Positions 9,180 through 17,085 of a stretch of 64,000 nucleotides of DNA are shown here, piece by piece. The notes below the pieces were generated by a model. It was not told where the DNA came from, did not search any database, and saw only the letters and a list, made by a program, of their open reading frames with translations. This DNA comes from Leifsonia sp. ku-ls (GTDB lineage Bacteria; Actinomycetota; Actinomycetes; Actinomycetales; Microbacteriaceae). A program made the position numbers and the translations under genes. The first letter of the stretch is position 1, and each line of letters starts with the position of its first letter. Location of the stretch: contig QKXI01000002.1 in NCBI GenBank assembly GCA_003367665.1, forward strand, positions 291,017 to 355,016. The letters are read 5' to 3'.

Positions 9180-9198
9180 CCCCGGCCCCGCCGGCCCC

Positions 9199-9259
9199 GC
9201 CGAGTGGTGACATCTCGTCACCACTCGGCGGGAATAGCCGCGATTTCTCACCACTCGGC
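9199..9259. repeat. Three-arm intergenic repeat, family A copy 1 / terminator
   Basis: GCCGAGTGGTGAC (9199-9211) and GTCACCACTCGGC (9217-9229) form a perfect 13-bp stem with a 5-base loop. A third copy of the arm, CACCACTCGGC, lies at 9249-9259 and runs into the htpX stop codon. The whole 61-bp layout, including the GGGAA spacer, recurs in inverted orientation at 41376-41434. It lies between convergent genes and probably terminates transcription in both directions. Confidence 0.8.
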
Positions 9260-10143
9260 TAGAAGGAGCCGCCCATCTCGTGCAGGCGCTCGACGCGCTC
9301 GGGGATCGGCGGGTGGGTGGAGAACAGGCGCGCCATGAGGCCCGGCTTGAGCGGGTCGTTGATCCACAGGTGCGCCATGGACGAGTTCTGCTTTTGCATC
9401 GGCCGCCCGTAGGCTTCCAGCTTCTGCAGGGCGCTGGCCAGCGCGTCCGGGTGCCGCGTGGTCATCGCGCCGGTCGCGTCAGCCAGGTACTCGCGCTGCC
9501 GGGACACGGCCAGCTGCACCAGCGTCGCCACGAGCGGCGCGACGATCGCGGCGATCAGGCCGAAGACCAGCACCACCGGGTTGCCGCCGTTGTTGTTGTT
9601 GTTCCGGTTGCCGCCGAAGAACGCCATCCGGAGGAAGATGTCGGCGACGAAGCCCACGGCGACCGTGAGCCCGAACACGATCATCCCGAGCCGGATGTCG
9701 TAGTTGCGCACGTGCCCGAGCTCGTGGGCCATGACGCCCTCGAGCTCCGCGTCCGTCATGATGTCGAGCAGCCCGGTCGTCGCGGCGACCGACGCGTGCT
9801 GCGGGTCGCGACCGGTCGCGAACGCGTTCGGGGCCGGGTCGTTCACGATGTAGACCGCCGGCATCGGCGTGCCGGTCGTGATCGAGAGGTTCTCGACGAT
9901 GTTCCAGAGCCGCGGGTTGTCGGCCTTCTGGATCGGCACGGCCCCGGCCAGACTAAGCGCCTGGCTGCTCGCGACGTAGTACTGGAACAGCGCGTACAGC
10001 ACCGCTCCGATGAGCACGACGACGAGGATGGTGTAGCTCTGGTAGATGTACGCCGCCAGCCATCCGAGCGCGCCGATCAGCACGAGGAACAGCAGGATGA
10101 TGAAGACGGTATTGCGCTTGTTCCTGGCGATAGCCCGATACAT
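9259..10143 (-). CDS. htpX: Membrane zinc metalloprotease HtpX
   Basis: 294 residues of the M48B family. Two N-terminal membrane segments (about 10-52) precede the zinc motif HELGH (in EGVMAHELGHVRN), followed by further hydrophobic segments and the downstream EYLADATGA, which carries the third zinc ligand. It degrades misfolded membrane proteins in the cytoplasmic membrane. A run of asparagines (NRNNNNNGGN) marks a flexible loop. I chose the ATG at 10143 (MYRAIARNK); the frame stays open upstream only as a shadow of lemA. It lies seven bases after lemA, the usual lemA-htpX pair. Confidence 0.96.
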   Translation of the reverse strand: MYRAIARNKRNTVFIILLFLVLIGALGWLAAYIYQSYTILVVVLIGAVLYALFQYYVASSQALSLAGAVPIQKADNPRLWNIVENLSITTGTPMPAVYIVNDPAPNAFATGRDPQHASVAATTGLLDIMTDAELEGVMAHELGHVRNYDIRLGMIVFGLTVAVGFVADIFLRMAFFGGNRNNNNNGGNPVVLVFGLIAAIVAPLVATLVQLAVSRQREYLADATGAMTTRHPDALASALQKLEAYGRPMQKQNSSMAHLWINDPLKPGLMARLFSTHPPIPERVERLHEMGGSF

Positions 10144-10150
10144 CGAGACC

Positions 10151-10717
10151 CTAGAACTGGACGCGCGGGGGCTCGGCGATCGCGGCGAGGTTGTCGACCT
10201 CGAAGAACTCGCGCTCGGTGAAGCCCAGCCGGCGGGCGAACAGGTTGTTCGGGAACACCTTGATCTTGGTGTTGAACTCCCGGACACCGCCGTTGTAGAA
10301 CCGGCGGCTCGCCTGGATCTTGTCCTCGGTGTCGACCAGGTCGGCCTGCAGCCGCAGGAAGTTCTGGCTCGCCTGCAGCTGCGGGTACGCCTCCGCCACC
10401 GCGAAGATGCTCTTCAGCGCCGTCTGCATGTGCCCCTCGGCCACGGACGCCTCGCCCGGCGTCTGCGCGGACAGCGTCTCGGCGCGCGCCTTGGTCACGG
10501 ACTCGAAGACGCCCTTCTCGTGCGCCGCGTAGCCCTTCACCGTCTCGATCAGGTTGGGGATGAGGTCGGCACGGCGCTTCAGCTGGACTGTGATGTCGCT
10601 CCACGCCTCGTCGACGCGGACCTTCAGCGTCACCAGGGAGTTGTAGGTGGCCCAAAGGTAGATCCCGATGATCGCCACGATCACGACGACGATGATGACC
10701 GGAATGAGCCATTCCAT
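10151..10717 (-). CDS. lemA: LemA family protein
   Basis: 188 residues. An N-terminal membrane anchor (LIPVIIVVVIVAIIGIYLW) precedes the helical LemA domain (YNSLVTLKVRVDEAWSDI, RRADLIPNLIETVKGYA). The N-terminus is expected outside and the helical bundle inside the cell. The function is poorly known; it commonly partners HtpX, as here. The ATG at 10717 has a good AAGGAG. It is transcribed first in the lemA-htpX operon. Confidence 0.95.
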   Translation of the reverse strand: MEWLIPVIIVVVIVAIIGIYLWATYNSLVTLKVRVDEAWSDITVQLKRRADLIPNLIETVKGYAAHEKGVFESVTKARAETLSAQTPGEASVAEGHMQTALKSIFAVAEAYPQLQASQNFLRLQADLVDTEDKIQASRRFYNGGVREFNTKIKVFPNNLFARRLGFTEREFFEVDNLAAIAEPPRVQF

Positions 10718-10815
10718 GGTGGTAGAACTCCTTGCGTGACGGGCGACGGGCGTCGGTGTGCGCCGTCCACATCCTAGCTTTCGCGGACGCGGCGCTCACC
10801 GCGTTCCCATCACAC

Positions 10816-10833
10816 TCGAAGCAAGCGCTTCGA
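10816..10833. promoter_or_regulatory. Putative TetR operator
   Basis: TCGAAGCAAGCGCTTCGA carries 7-bp perfect arms around AAGC and lies 46 bp upstream of the TetR gene, between it and the divergent lemA. CACT and AGTG flank it as weaker outer arms. Autoregulation of the TetR-exporter operon is the simplest reading. Confidence 0.45.
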
Positions 10834-10879
10834 CAGTGGACAGCTGGGACGCGGTCGCGCCCGGGTGCACAATGGCGGG

Positions 10880-11527
10880 ATGAGTGAGCTCGCCGAGCGT
10901 CGTCGCCCCGGCCGTCCGCGCAAGGAGCGCGGCGGCGCGTCCGCGCGCTCCGCGATCCTGCGCGCGGCCGCCGAGGAGTTCGCCGAGCGCGGGTACGAGG
11001 CGGCCTCGCTGCGGGCGATCGCGCGGCGGGCCGGGGTCGACTCCGCTCTCGTGCACCACTACTTCGACGGCAAGTCGGACCTGTTCGCCGCGACGCTGGA
11101 GGCGCCGCTGCGTCCGGATCGCGTGCTGGACGTGGTGCTGGCCGGCCCTCGGGAGGCGGTCGGCGAGTCCCTCGTGCGGTACCTGCTGGAGCGCCTCGAC
11201 GACGAGCGGGCGTCGCGGCGCATGCTCGTCATCCTGCGCACCGTGCTCGGCGGCGGGCCGGGGACGCGGATGGTGCGCGAGTTCCTCGTCCGCGAGGTGC
11301 TGTCGAAGCTCGCCGCGCTGAGCGACCGCTCCGACGCCGACCTCCGCGCGGAGCTCGCCGCCGCCCAGCTGGTCGGGCTCATCGTCACCCGGTATGCGCT
11401 CCGGGTCGAGCCGATCGCGGGGGCGTCGGCCGACGAGCTCGCCCGCCGGGTGGGACCGGTGGTGCAGTGGCACCTGTTCGCCGACCCGCTCCCGCCCCTT
11501 GACGGCGCTGCGCCCGCGGGCGAATAA
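10880..11527 (+). CDS. TetR-family transcriptional regulator
   Basis: 215 residues. The N-terminal helix-turn-helix is clear (EEFAERGYEAASLRAIARRAG, then VDSALVHHYFDGKSDLF). The C-terminal ligand domain is of the kind seen beside ABC-2 drug exporters. A basic RRPGRPRKER tail precedes the DNA-binding domain. The ATG at 10880 lacks a Shine-Dalgarno but lies seven bases after CACAAT (10868-10873), consistent with a leaderless mRNA. It lies directly upstream of the exporter genes and probably represses them. Confidence 0.92.
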   Translation: MSELAERRRPGRPRKERGGASARSAILRAAAEEFAERGYEAASLRAIARRAGVDSALVHHYFDGKSDLFAATLEAPLRPDRVLDVVLAGPREAVGESLVRYLLERLDDERASRRMLVILRTVLGGGPGTRMVREFLVREVLSKLAALSDRSDADLRAELAAAQLVGLIVTRYALRVEPIAGASADELARRVGPVVQWHLFADPLPPLDGAAPAGE

Positions 11528-11535
11528 TTCAGCAC

Positions 11536-12324
11536 ATGATGAATTCGCCGAGCGCGGCGGAGCCCGCGGTGGTGATCGAAGGCCTCCGGGTGCGCCGCGG
11601 CCGGGTCGACGTGCTGCACGGGCTCGACCTGCACATCCCGCGCGGCCAGGTCGTCGGCCTCCTCGGCCCGAGCGGCTGTGGCAAGACGACGCTGATGCGT
11701 TCCATCGTCGGCGTGCAGCGGGTCAAGGCGGGAACCGTGTCGGTGCTCGGCCAGCCGGCCGGGTCGGCGACCCTGCGCCACCGCGTCGGCTACGTCACGC
11801 AGGCGGCGAGCGTCTACGACGACCTCACCGTCCGGCAGAACCTGGACTACTTTCGCCGGGTGCTCGGCGCCGGCCGTGCCGACGTCGACCGGGCGATCGA
11901 GGCGACCGAGCTGGGGGACTACGCCGGCCGCCTGGTCTCGTCGCTGTCCGGCGGCCAGCGCAGCCGCGTCTCCCTCGCCGCCGCCCTGCTCGGGTCGCCC
12001 GACCTGCTGGTGCTCGACGAGCCGACCGTCGGCCTCGACCCGCTGCTGCGGGTGGAGCTGTGGGCGCTGTTCCACCGGCTCGCCGACGCGGGCACGAGCC
12101 TGCTGATCTCGAGCCACGTGATGGACGAGGCCACCCGCTGCGACCGACTGGTCCTCATGCGCGAGGGCGCGATCCTGGCGGACACGACGCCGGCCGAGTT
12201 GCTCGCCGAGACCGGCGCGGAGGACGCGGAGGGCGCGTTCCTGGCGCTGCTGCGCCGCCACCACGCGCGCCACGCGCTGCCCGACACCGGCGCCGACCGC
12301 GGCATCGAGGAGGACGCGCGATGA
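11536..12324 (+). CDS. ABC exporter ATP-binding protein (drug/ABC-2 type)
   Basis: 262 residues with Walker A GPSGCGKTT, the ABC signature LSGGQRSR, Walker B LLVLDEPTVGLDP and the switch histidine in SSHVMDE. The short, single-domain form and pairing with an ABC-2 permease indicate an exporter of the DrrA/daunorubicin type. There are two possible ATG starts (11536 and 11539); AATAAT lies eight bases upstream. The stop overlaps the permease start (ATGA). The substrate is unknown. Confidence 0.93.
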   Translation: MMNSPSAAEPAVVIEGLRVRRGRVDVLHGLDLHIPRGQVVGLLGPSGCGKTTLMRSIVGVQRVKAGTVSVLGQPAGSATLRHRVGYVTQAASVYDDLTVRQNLDYFRRVLGAGRADVDRAIEATELGDYAGRLVSSLSGGQRSRVSLAAALLGSPDLLVLDEPTVGLDPLLRVELWALFHRLADAGTSLLISSHVMDEATRCDRLVLMREGAILADTTPAELLAETGAEDAEGAFLALLRRHHARHALPDTGADRGIEEDAR

Positions 12325-13055
12325 ACCCGACCCGCACGCTCGCGACCACCGGCCGCGTCCTCACCCAGATCCGTCACGACCCGCGCACCATCGTGCTGCT
12401 GCTCGTGGTCCCGAGCCTGCTGATTGGGCTGGTCGCGTGGATCTTCACCGACACGCCCGTCTTCCAGACGATCGGGCCGGCGATCCTCGCCCTGTTCCCG
12501 TTCATCGTGATGTTCCTCGTCACCTCGATCACGACGCTGCGCGAACGTCGCACCGGGACGCTGGAGCGCCTGCTCTCGATGCCGCTCGGCCGCGGCGACT
12601 TCATCCTCGGCTACACGCTCGCGTTCGGGCTGCTGGCCGTGGTGCAGGCGCTGCTCGCGTGCGCCTACGCGCTCTGGGTGTGCGGCCTCGACGTGAAGGG
12701 CGACCCCTGGCTGCTGGTCGCGGTCGCCGTGACGGACGCCGTGCTCGGCTCGACGCTCGGACTGTTCGCGAGCGCCTTCGCCCGCACCGAGTTCCAGGTG
12801 GTGCAGTTCATGCCGCTGCTCGTCTTCCCGCAGATCCTGCTCGGCGGCATCTTCCTCCCGCGCGACCAGCTGCCCGCCGGCCTCCGGGAGTTCAGCGACT
12901 GGCTGCCGCTGTCGCACGCGGTGGACGCCCTCAACGCAGTGGCGACGGACTCGCACGACGCCGCCTACGTCGGCGGCCAGCTGCTCGTCATCGGCGCCTT
13001 CGCGGTGGCCGCGGTCGTGCTCGGGGCGCTGACGCTGCAGCGGCGGACGGCGTAG
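12321..13055 (+). CDS. ABC-2 type exporter permease
   Basis: 244 residues. A cytoplasmic N-terminus (MNPTRTLATTGRVLTQI) is followed by about six membrane segments of the ABC-2 membrane domain, with the conserved LRERRTGTLERLLSMPL amphipathic region after the second. It is translationally coupled to the ATPase by a 4-bp overlap. The two presumably form a homodimeric exporter controlled by the TetR gene upstream. Confidence 0.93.
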   Translation: MNPTRTLATTGRVLTQIRHDPRTIVLLLVVPSLLIGLVAWIFTDTPVFQTIGPAILALFPFIVMFLVTSITTLRERRTGTLERLLSMPLGRGDFILGYTLAFGLLAVVQALLACAYALWVCGLDVKGDPWLLVAVAVTDAVLGSTLGLFASAFARTEFQVVQFMPLLVFPQILLGGIFLPRDQLPAGLREFSDWLPLSHAVDALNAVATDSHDAAYVGGQLLVIGAFAVAAVVLGALTLQRRTA

Positions 13056-13060
13056 GGCGG

Positions 13061-13246
13061 CTACTTCGCCGTCGAGTTCCGCGGAGCGATCGACGACGCG
13101 TCGACGGGCTTGGTTTCGGCCCGTCCGGAGATCCAGGAACGGAGCCGAGCGTTCTTCGCCGCGATGGGCTCGCCGGGAATGGACTTGCGCGCACTGACCC
13201 GGAGGAACCCGACCCCGTTGGGTGAGACTTCGACGTGGCTGCTCAT
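13061..13246 (-). CDS. Small hypothetical protein
   Basis: 61 residues, basic, with no membrane segment or recognised domain. It begins MSSHVEVSPNGVGFLRVSAR and ends NSTAK. Codon choice is as GC-rich at third positions as in neighbouring genes, which is the main support. The stop is six bases from the convergent exporter stop. No clear Shine-Dalgarno is seen. Confidence 0.5.
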   Translation of the reverse strand: MSSHVEVSPNGVGFLRVSARKSIPGEPIAAKNARLRSWISGRAETKPVDASSIAPRNSTAK

Positions 13247-13285
13247 GAATCCAGTCTAGAACCCGTCGCTGACATTGTCGCGGTT

Positions 13286-14065
13286 TCAGGACGCGTTCAG
13301 GGCGAACGCCGTCGCAAGCTCCGCCGCGACCAGCTCGGCGAGGAGCTTGTCTCCATCCACCAGGCTGTTCTTCCTGGGCGCATCGACAGCGATCATCCCG
13401 AAGACGACGTCGTTCGCCCAGATCGGCGCGCGGATGAAGGTTCGGTACCGGTCGCGATCGCCCGCGTACCGCCGCGGGGCACGCTTCTTGATGTCTCGGT
13501 AGAGCTCGGCGCCCACCGTCGCAGCGTCCTCGAGGTATCGGACGATCTCGGTGCCTGCCGCCGTCGACAAGTCGAATGTGCGAGGAACGTCTCGGCGCCC
13601 GAACCGGGCGATGGGCTCGAGCAGCCCAGAGGTGGCGGAGAGTTCGAAGACGACGGCCCGCACCTGTGCGCTCTTCGGCGTCATCGCGACCAGGGCGCCG
13701 CAGCAGACCTCTGCCACCTTCTCCAGCAGGGCGCGGCGCGCGGCGTTCTCGGCGGGATCGATGATCGCCATCTTGGTCATCATGTCGAGCGCCGGCCCGA
13801 GCGTGTTGTGCAACTCGCGAACGGCGTCGTACCGGGCACTCTCGAGAGACCGCCCCCACAAGTAGTCCCGGAGGCCTTTGGCAAGGAGCAGAACTCCCAA
13901 TGCGATGGTGATGGAGATCGCCCACACTCGCAGAGTGGGCGCTGCATTCGGATCGCCTGCCGCCATGATGCCGAGAACGGATGCGCATGCCGTGAGGAGG
14001 ACGGGCAGGAGCGTCCACAGGAACAGCCGGCCGCTATCGGCGGCCATGCGGCGGACTGAGGACAC
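13286..14065 (-). CDS. Membrane-anchored GAF-domain protein
   Basis: 259 residues. Two N-terminal membrane segments (FLWTLLPVLLTACASVLGIM and VWAISITIALGVLLLAKG) are followed by a cytoplasmic region ending in a GAF-like fold (RTFIRAPIWANDVVFGMIAVDAP). There is no histidine-kinase, GGDEF or HTH module, so it looks like a sensor without its own output. The GTG at 14065 lies seven bases from TAAGAT on the minus strand, implying a leaderless mRNA. Its third-position GC is slightly lower than its neighbours'. The function is unknown. Confidence 0.75.
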   Translation of the reverse strand: MSSVRRMAADSGRLFLWTLLPVLLTACASVLGIMAAGDPNAAPTLRVWAISITIALGVLLLAKGLRDYLWGRSLESARYDAVRELHNTLGPALDMMTKMAIIDPAENAARRALLEKVAEVCCGALVAMTPKSAQVRAVVFELSATSGLLEPIARFGRRDVPRTFDLSTAAGTEIVRYLEDAATVGAELYRDIKKRAPRRYAGDRDRYRTFIRAPIWANDVVFGMIAVDAPRKNSLVDGDKLLAELVAAELATAFALNAS

Positions 14066-14131
14066 GGAGCGATCTTAGATGTCACCACCGTCATCGGTCC
14101 GTGGTCGCGCTCGGCTGTGGATAACGGAGCT

Positions 14132-14581
14132 CTACGCCAAGGCCGCGTCCTCATCCGGCTCCTGCAGCTCCGCCGTCCCCGTGTACCGGTACCGCACCCG
14201 CGTGCCGGTGGCCGGCTCGTCCAGCCGCTGCCACTCCGTGCCGACGTTGTCGCCGTCGCCGACGACCGAGACGTCGCGGATGACGTCTTTCGGCTGACCG
14301 TCGACGAACGATTGGATGACCTCGGCGTAGACCTCCGAGTCCGGGTTGAGCAGCACGGCGATGTAGTGGTCCGATCGCCGCACCTCGCGGGCGGGCACCC
14401 ACAGCCGCCCGTCGAACTGCACCAGCGTGCCGCCGTCGGCGGCGCCGTGTGGCTTCACGCCGGTGACGACGCCGTCGAGCCAGGTGTCGCCGTCGCGGTA
14501 GGCGTACAGCTCGCGCATCGGCGACTCGTAGTCGGCCTCGTCGGCCCCGTCCTCGTCCAAGTAGTCCAGCGGTGACGTCAT
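14132..14581 (-). CDS. Hypothetical acidic protein coupled to the YcaQ gene
   Basis: 149 residues starting at ATG 14581 (MTSPLDYLDEDGADEADY), overlapping the stop of the upstream glycosylase gene by four bases. The frame runs on upstream, but that part is antisense-like shadow. It is acidic at both ends, with a beta-rich middle (GTLVQFDGRLWVPAREVRRSD) and a tail of alternating Glu/Asp. No membrane segment is present. Coupling suggests a role with the DNA glycosylase; no function is known to me. Confidence 0.8.
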   Translation of the reverse strand: MTSPLDYLDEDGADEADYESPMRELYAYRDGDTWLDGVVTGVKPHGAADGGTLVQFDGRLWVPAREVRRSDHYIAVLLNPDSEVYAEVIQSFVDGQPKDVIRDVSVVGDGDNVGTEWQRLDEPATGTRVRYRYTGTAELQEPDEDAALA

Positions 14582-15807
14582 GCCCCGAACCCTACCCCCG
14601 CCCGGAGCGCGTCCGCGAGGAGGGGAGCGAGGTCGCCGCGGGCGCCGTCGGCGACCTCCACGCCCTGCAGCCCCTGCCAGGCGGCCGTCTCGTGCAGCAG
14701 CGGCGTCAGCCGGTCGAGCGTCGCCGCCGGGGCTCCTGGCTCCGTCCACGCCGACTGCACGCGCAGCACGCCGGCCTGCCGGTCGCTCTTCAGGTCGATC
14801 CGGCCGACGAGCGCGTCGTCGAGCAGGATCGGCAGCGAGTAGTAGCCGTAGACCCGCTTCGGTGCGGGCGTGTAGATCTCGATGCGGTAGTGGAAGCCGA
14901 ACATGCGCAGCGCCCGGTCGCGGAACCAGACCACCGGGTCGAACGGCGAGAGCAGCGCGGCGGCCTCGATGCTGCGCGGCTTGCGGGCGTCGCGGTGCAG
15001 CCACGCCTTCAGCGGCCGGCCCGCGCTCTCCCAGCCGGGAACGGTCACCGGCACGAGCTCGCCGGCGTCCTCCAGCTCCTGCAGGGCGACCGCGACGCGT
15101 GGGCCCTTGATCCGGTAGTAGTCGGCGAAGTCGCGCGCCGTGCCGATGCCGTAGGCGACGGCGGCGCGGCGCAGCAGCTCGCGGATGGCGTCGGCGTCGT
15201 CGACCGTGCGTGCCAGCACCTCGCTCGGCAGCACGTCCTCCGCCAGCGCGTAGCGCCGCTGGAAGCGCGTGCGCCCCGCGATCGCGACCTCGCCGAACAG
15301 GAACATCCGCTCCAGGGCGCGCTTCACCTCCGACCAGCCCCACCACGGCCCGGTGCGGTGGTTCGCGTCGTGCTCGATCTCGCCGGCGACGAGCGGGCCG
15401 TTCGCGGCGAGCTCCGAGCGCAGCCACTCGACCGTGCTCTCGTTGACCTCGAACCAGCTGCCCGGCCCGCCGTAGCGCTCGCGGTAGGCGCGCATCCGCC
15501 AGGCGAAGAGCGGCCAGTCCTCCTTGCGCATGAAGGCGGCCTCGTGCGGCCAGTACTCGGTGTGCGGGCCGCGCGCGTCGAAGGTCAGGCGGTCGAGCAG
15601 GCCGCGGTCGTACCCGCCGAGCCGCGCGAACGCCGGCAGGTAGTGGCTGCGCTCGAACACGTTCACCGAGTCGATCTGCAGCAGGCCGAGCCGGTCGATC
15701 AGGCCGTTGAGCTGACGCGTGCCGACCACGGCGGGACGCGGCCGGCCGAACCCCTGGGCGGCGAGCGCGATGCGACGGGCGAGAGCGGGGGAGACCTGTT
15801 CGACCAC
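14578..15807 (-). CDS. YcaQ/AlkX-type DNA glycosylase (winged-helix family)
   Basis: 409 residues of the HTH_42/AlkZ superfamily, built of tandem winged-helix domains. The LLQIDSVNV segment contains a QxD motif; by family knowledge AlkZ has QxQ and YcaQ/AlkX has QxD, the latter acting on interstrand crosslinks and bulky alkylated bases. Other marks are EYWPHEAAFM and SPFDPVVWFRDR. The GTG at 15807 lies seven bases from TAGGGT on the minus strand, so the mRNA is probably leaderless. It is followed by the coupled acidic ORF. Confidence 0.85.
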   Translation of the reverse strand: MVEQVSPALARRIALAAQGFGRPRPAVVGTRQLNGLIDRLGLLQIDSVNVFERSHYLPAFARLGGYDRGLLDRLTFDARGPHTEYWPHEAAFMRKEDWPLFAWRMRAYRERYGGPGSWFEVNESTVEWLRSELAANGPLVAGEIEHDANHRTGPWWGWSEVKRALERMFLFGEVAIAGRTRFQRRYALAEDVLPSEVLARTVDDADAIRELLRRAAVAYGIGTARDFADYYRIKGPRVAVALQELEDAGELVPVTVPGWESAGRPLKAWLHRDARKPRSIEAAALLSPFDPVVWFRDRALRMFGFHYRIEIYTPAPKRVYGYYSLPILLDDALVGRIDLKSDRQAGVLRVQSAWTEPGAPAATLDRLTPLLHETAAWQGLQGVEVADGARGDLAPLLADALRAGVGFGA

Positions 15808-15902
15808 GGCACGACCCTACCGACAACCCCGGACATCGGACGTTCACCGACCCGTCACCGGGCGGCGGCCATCCGGACGCCTGGTCTTTCTAGCGTGACC
15901 AG

Positions 15903-15925
15903 CGCCCGGGTGCACCGCCCGGGCG
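15903..15925 (+). other. Leader hairpin before the PotD-like operon
   Basis: CGCCCGGG (15903-15910) pairs with CCCGGGCG (15918-15925) around a 7-base loop. It sits 12 bases upstream of the Shine-Dalgarno TGGAGGA (15937-15943) of the binding-protein gene. It could stabilise the mRNA or modulate the operon; no U-tract follows, so a terminator is less likely. Confidence 0.4.
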
Positions 15926-15948
15926 ACACCCTGCACTGGAGGAAACCC

Positions 15949-17085
15949 GTGATCAACAAGCGCGCACGTGTCGCCGGCCTCGCCGCCGCGGCTGCCGTCG
16001 TCGCACTCTCCCTCGCCGCCTGCTCGGGCGGCGCGGACGCCAGCACCCCCGACGCCTCGAAGATCAAGTCCGCCACCGACGTCGCGTCGGCCGGCGGCAT
16101 GGACGCGCTCGTCGCGGCCGCGAAGAAGGAGGGCAGCCTCAACATCATCGCGACCCCCGGCGACTGGGCGAACTACCAGGAGATCTTCGACGGCTTCACC
16201 AAGAAGTACGGGATCACCATCAACCCGAGCCAGGACAGCGCCTCCAGCCAGGAGGAGATCGACGCCGCCAAGAAGCTCAAGGGCCAGGACACCGCCCCCG
16301 ACACCTTCGACATCGGCTCCTCGGTCGCGCTCGCCAACACCGAGTACTTCGCGCCGTACAAGCCGACCGGCTGGGACGACATCCCCGACAACCAGAAGGA
16401 GAAGGACGGCCTCTGGAAGGTCGGCTACTACGGCGTGATGGCGGTCGGCTACGACGCCAACAAGATCAAGACCGCGCCCAATACCTTCGACGATCTGCTG
16501 AAGCCGGAGTTCAAGGGCGCCGTCGCGCTCAACGGCAACCCGACCCAGGCGGCCGCCGCGGCCGGCGCCGTCGCCTACGCCACTCTGCAGAACGGCGGCA
16601 CGCTCGACGACCTCAGCAAGGGCGTCGAGTGGTTCGCCAAGCTGAAGAAGGCCGGCAACTGGAACGCCGCCGACGGCAAGCCGAACACCATCGCCTCGGG
16701 CGAGACCCCGGTGCTGCTCGACTGGTCGTTCAACCAGAAGGGCTACGCCACCTCCGACACCATCAAGGGCGGCGGCGTGAACTGGAAGTACGTCGTGCTC
16801 CCGGGCACCGCGTACGTCGGCTACTACAACCAGGCCATCAACAAGGACGCCCCGCACCCGGCGGCCGCCCGCCTGTGGGAGGAGTACCTCTACAGCGACG
16901 CCGCCCAGAACGCGTGGCTGAAGGGCGGCGCCTACCCGGCGCGCGTGGACGCGATGGAGAAGGCCGGGACGCTCGACAAGGCCGAGTTCCCGGGCAAGCT
17001 CGACAAGGTGGCCGTCATGACCGACAAGCAGGCCACCGACGCGGGCACCCTGCTCAACTCCACCTGGGCGAACGCGGTCGGCTGA
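15949..17085 (+). CDS. ABC transporter substrate-binding lipoprotein (PotD/iron-binding type)
   Basis: 378 residues with a signal peptide and lipobox (SLAAC). The body resembles periplasmic proteins for polyamines, iron or phosphonates (MDALVAAAKKEGSLNIIATPGDW, TFDDLLKPEFKGAVAL). The GTG at 15949 has TGGAGGA before it; the open frame further upstream is antisense to the glycosylase. First gene of a four-gene importer. The cargo cannot be read from the sequence; polyamine, Fe(III) and 2-aminoethylphosphonate are all possible. Confidence 0.9.
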   Translation: MINKRARVAGLAAAAAVVALSLAACSGGADASTPDASKIKSATDVASAGGMDALVAAAKKEGSLNIIATPGDWANYQEIFDGFTKKYGITINPSQDSASSQEEIDAAKKLKGQDTAPDTFDIGSSVALANTEYFAPYKPTGWDDIPDNQKEKDGLWKVGYYGVMAVGYDANKIKTAPNTFDDLLKPEFKGAVALNGNPTQAAAAAGAVAYATLQNGGTLDDLSKGVEWFAKLKKAGNWNAADGKPNTIASGETPVLLDWSFNQKGYATSDTIKGGGVNWKYVVLPGTAYVGYYNQAINKDAPHPAAARLWEEYLYSDAAQNAWLKGGAYPARVDAMEKAGTLDKAEFPGKLDKVAVMTDKQATDAGTLLNSTWANAVG

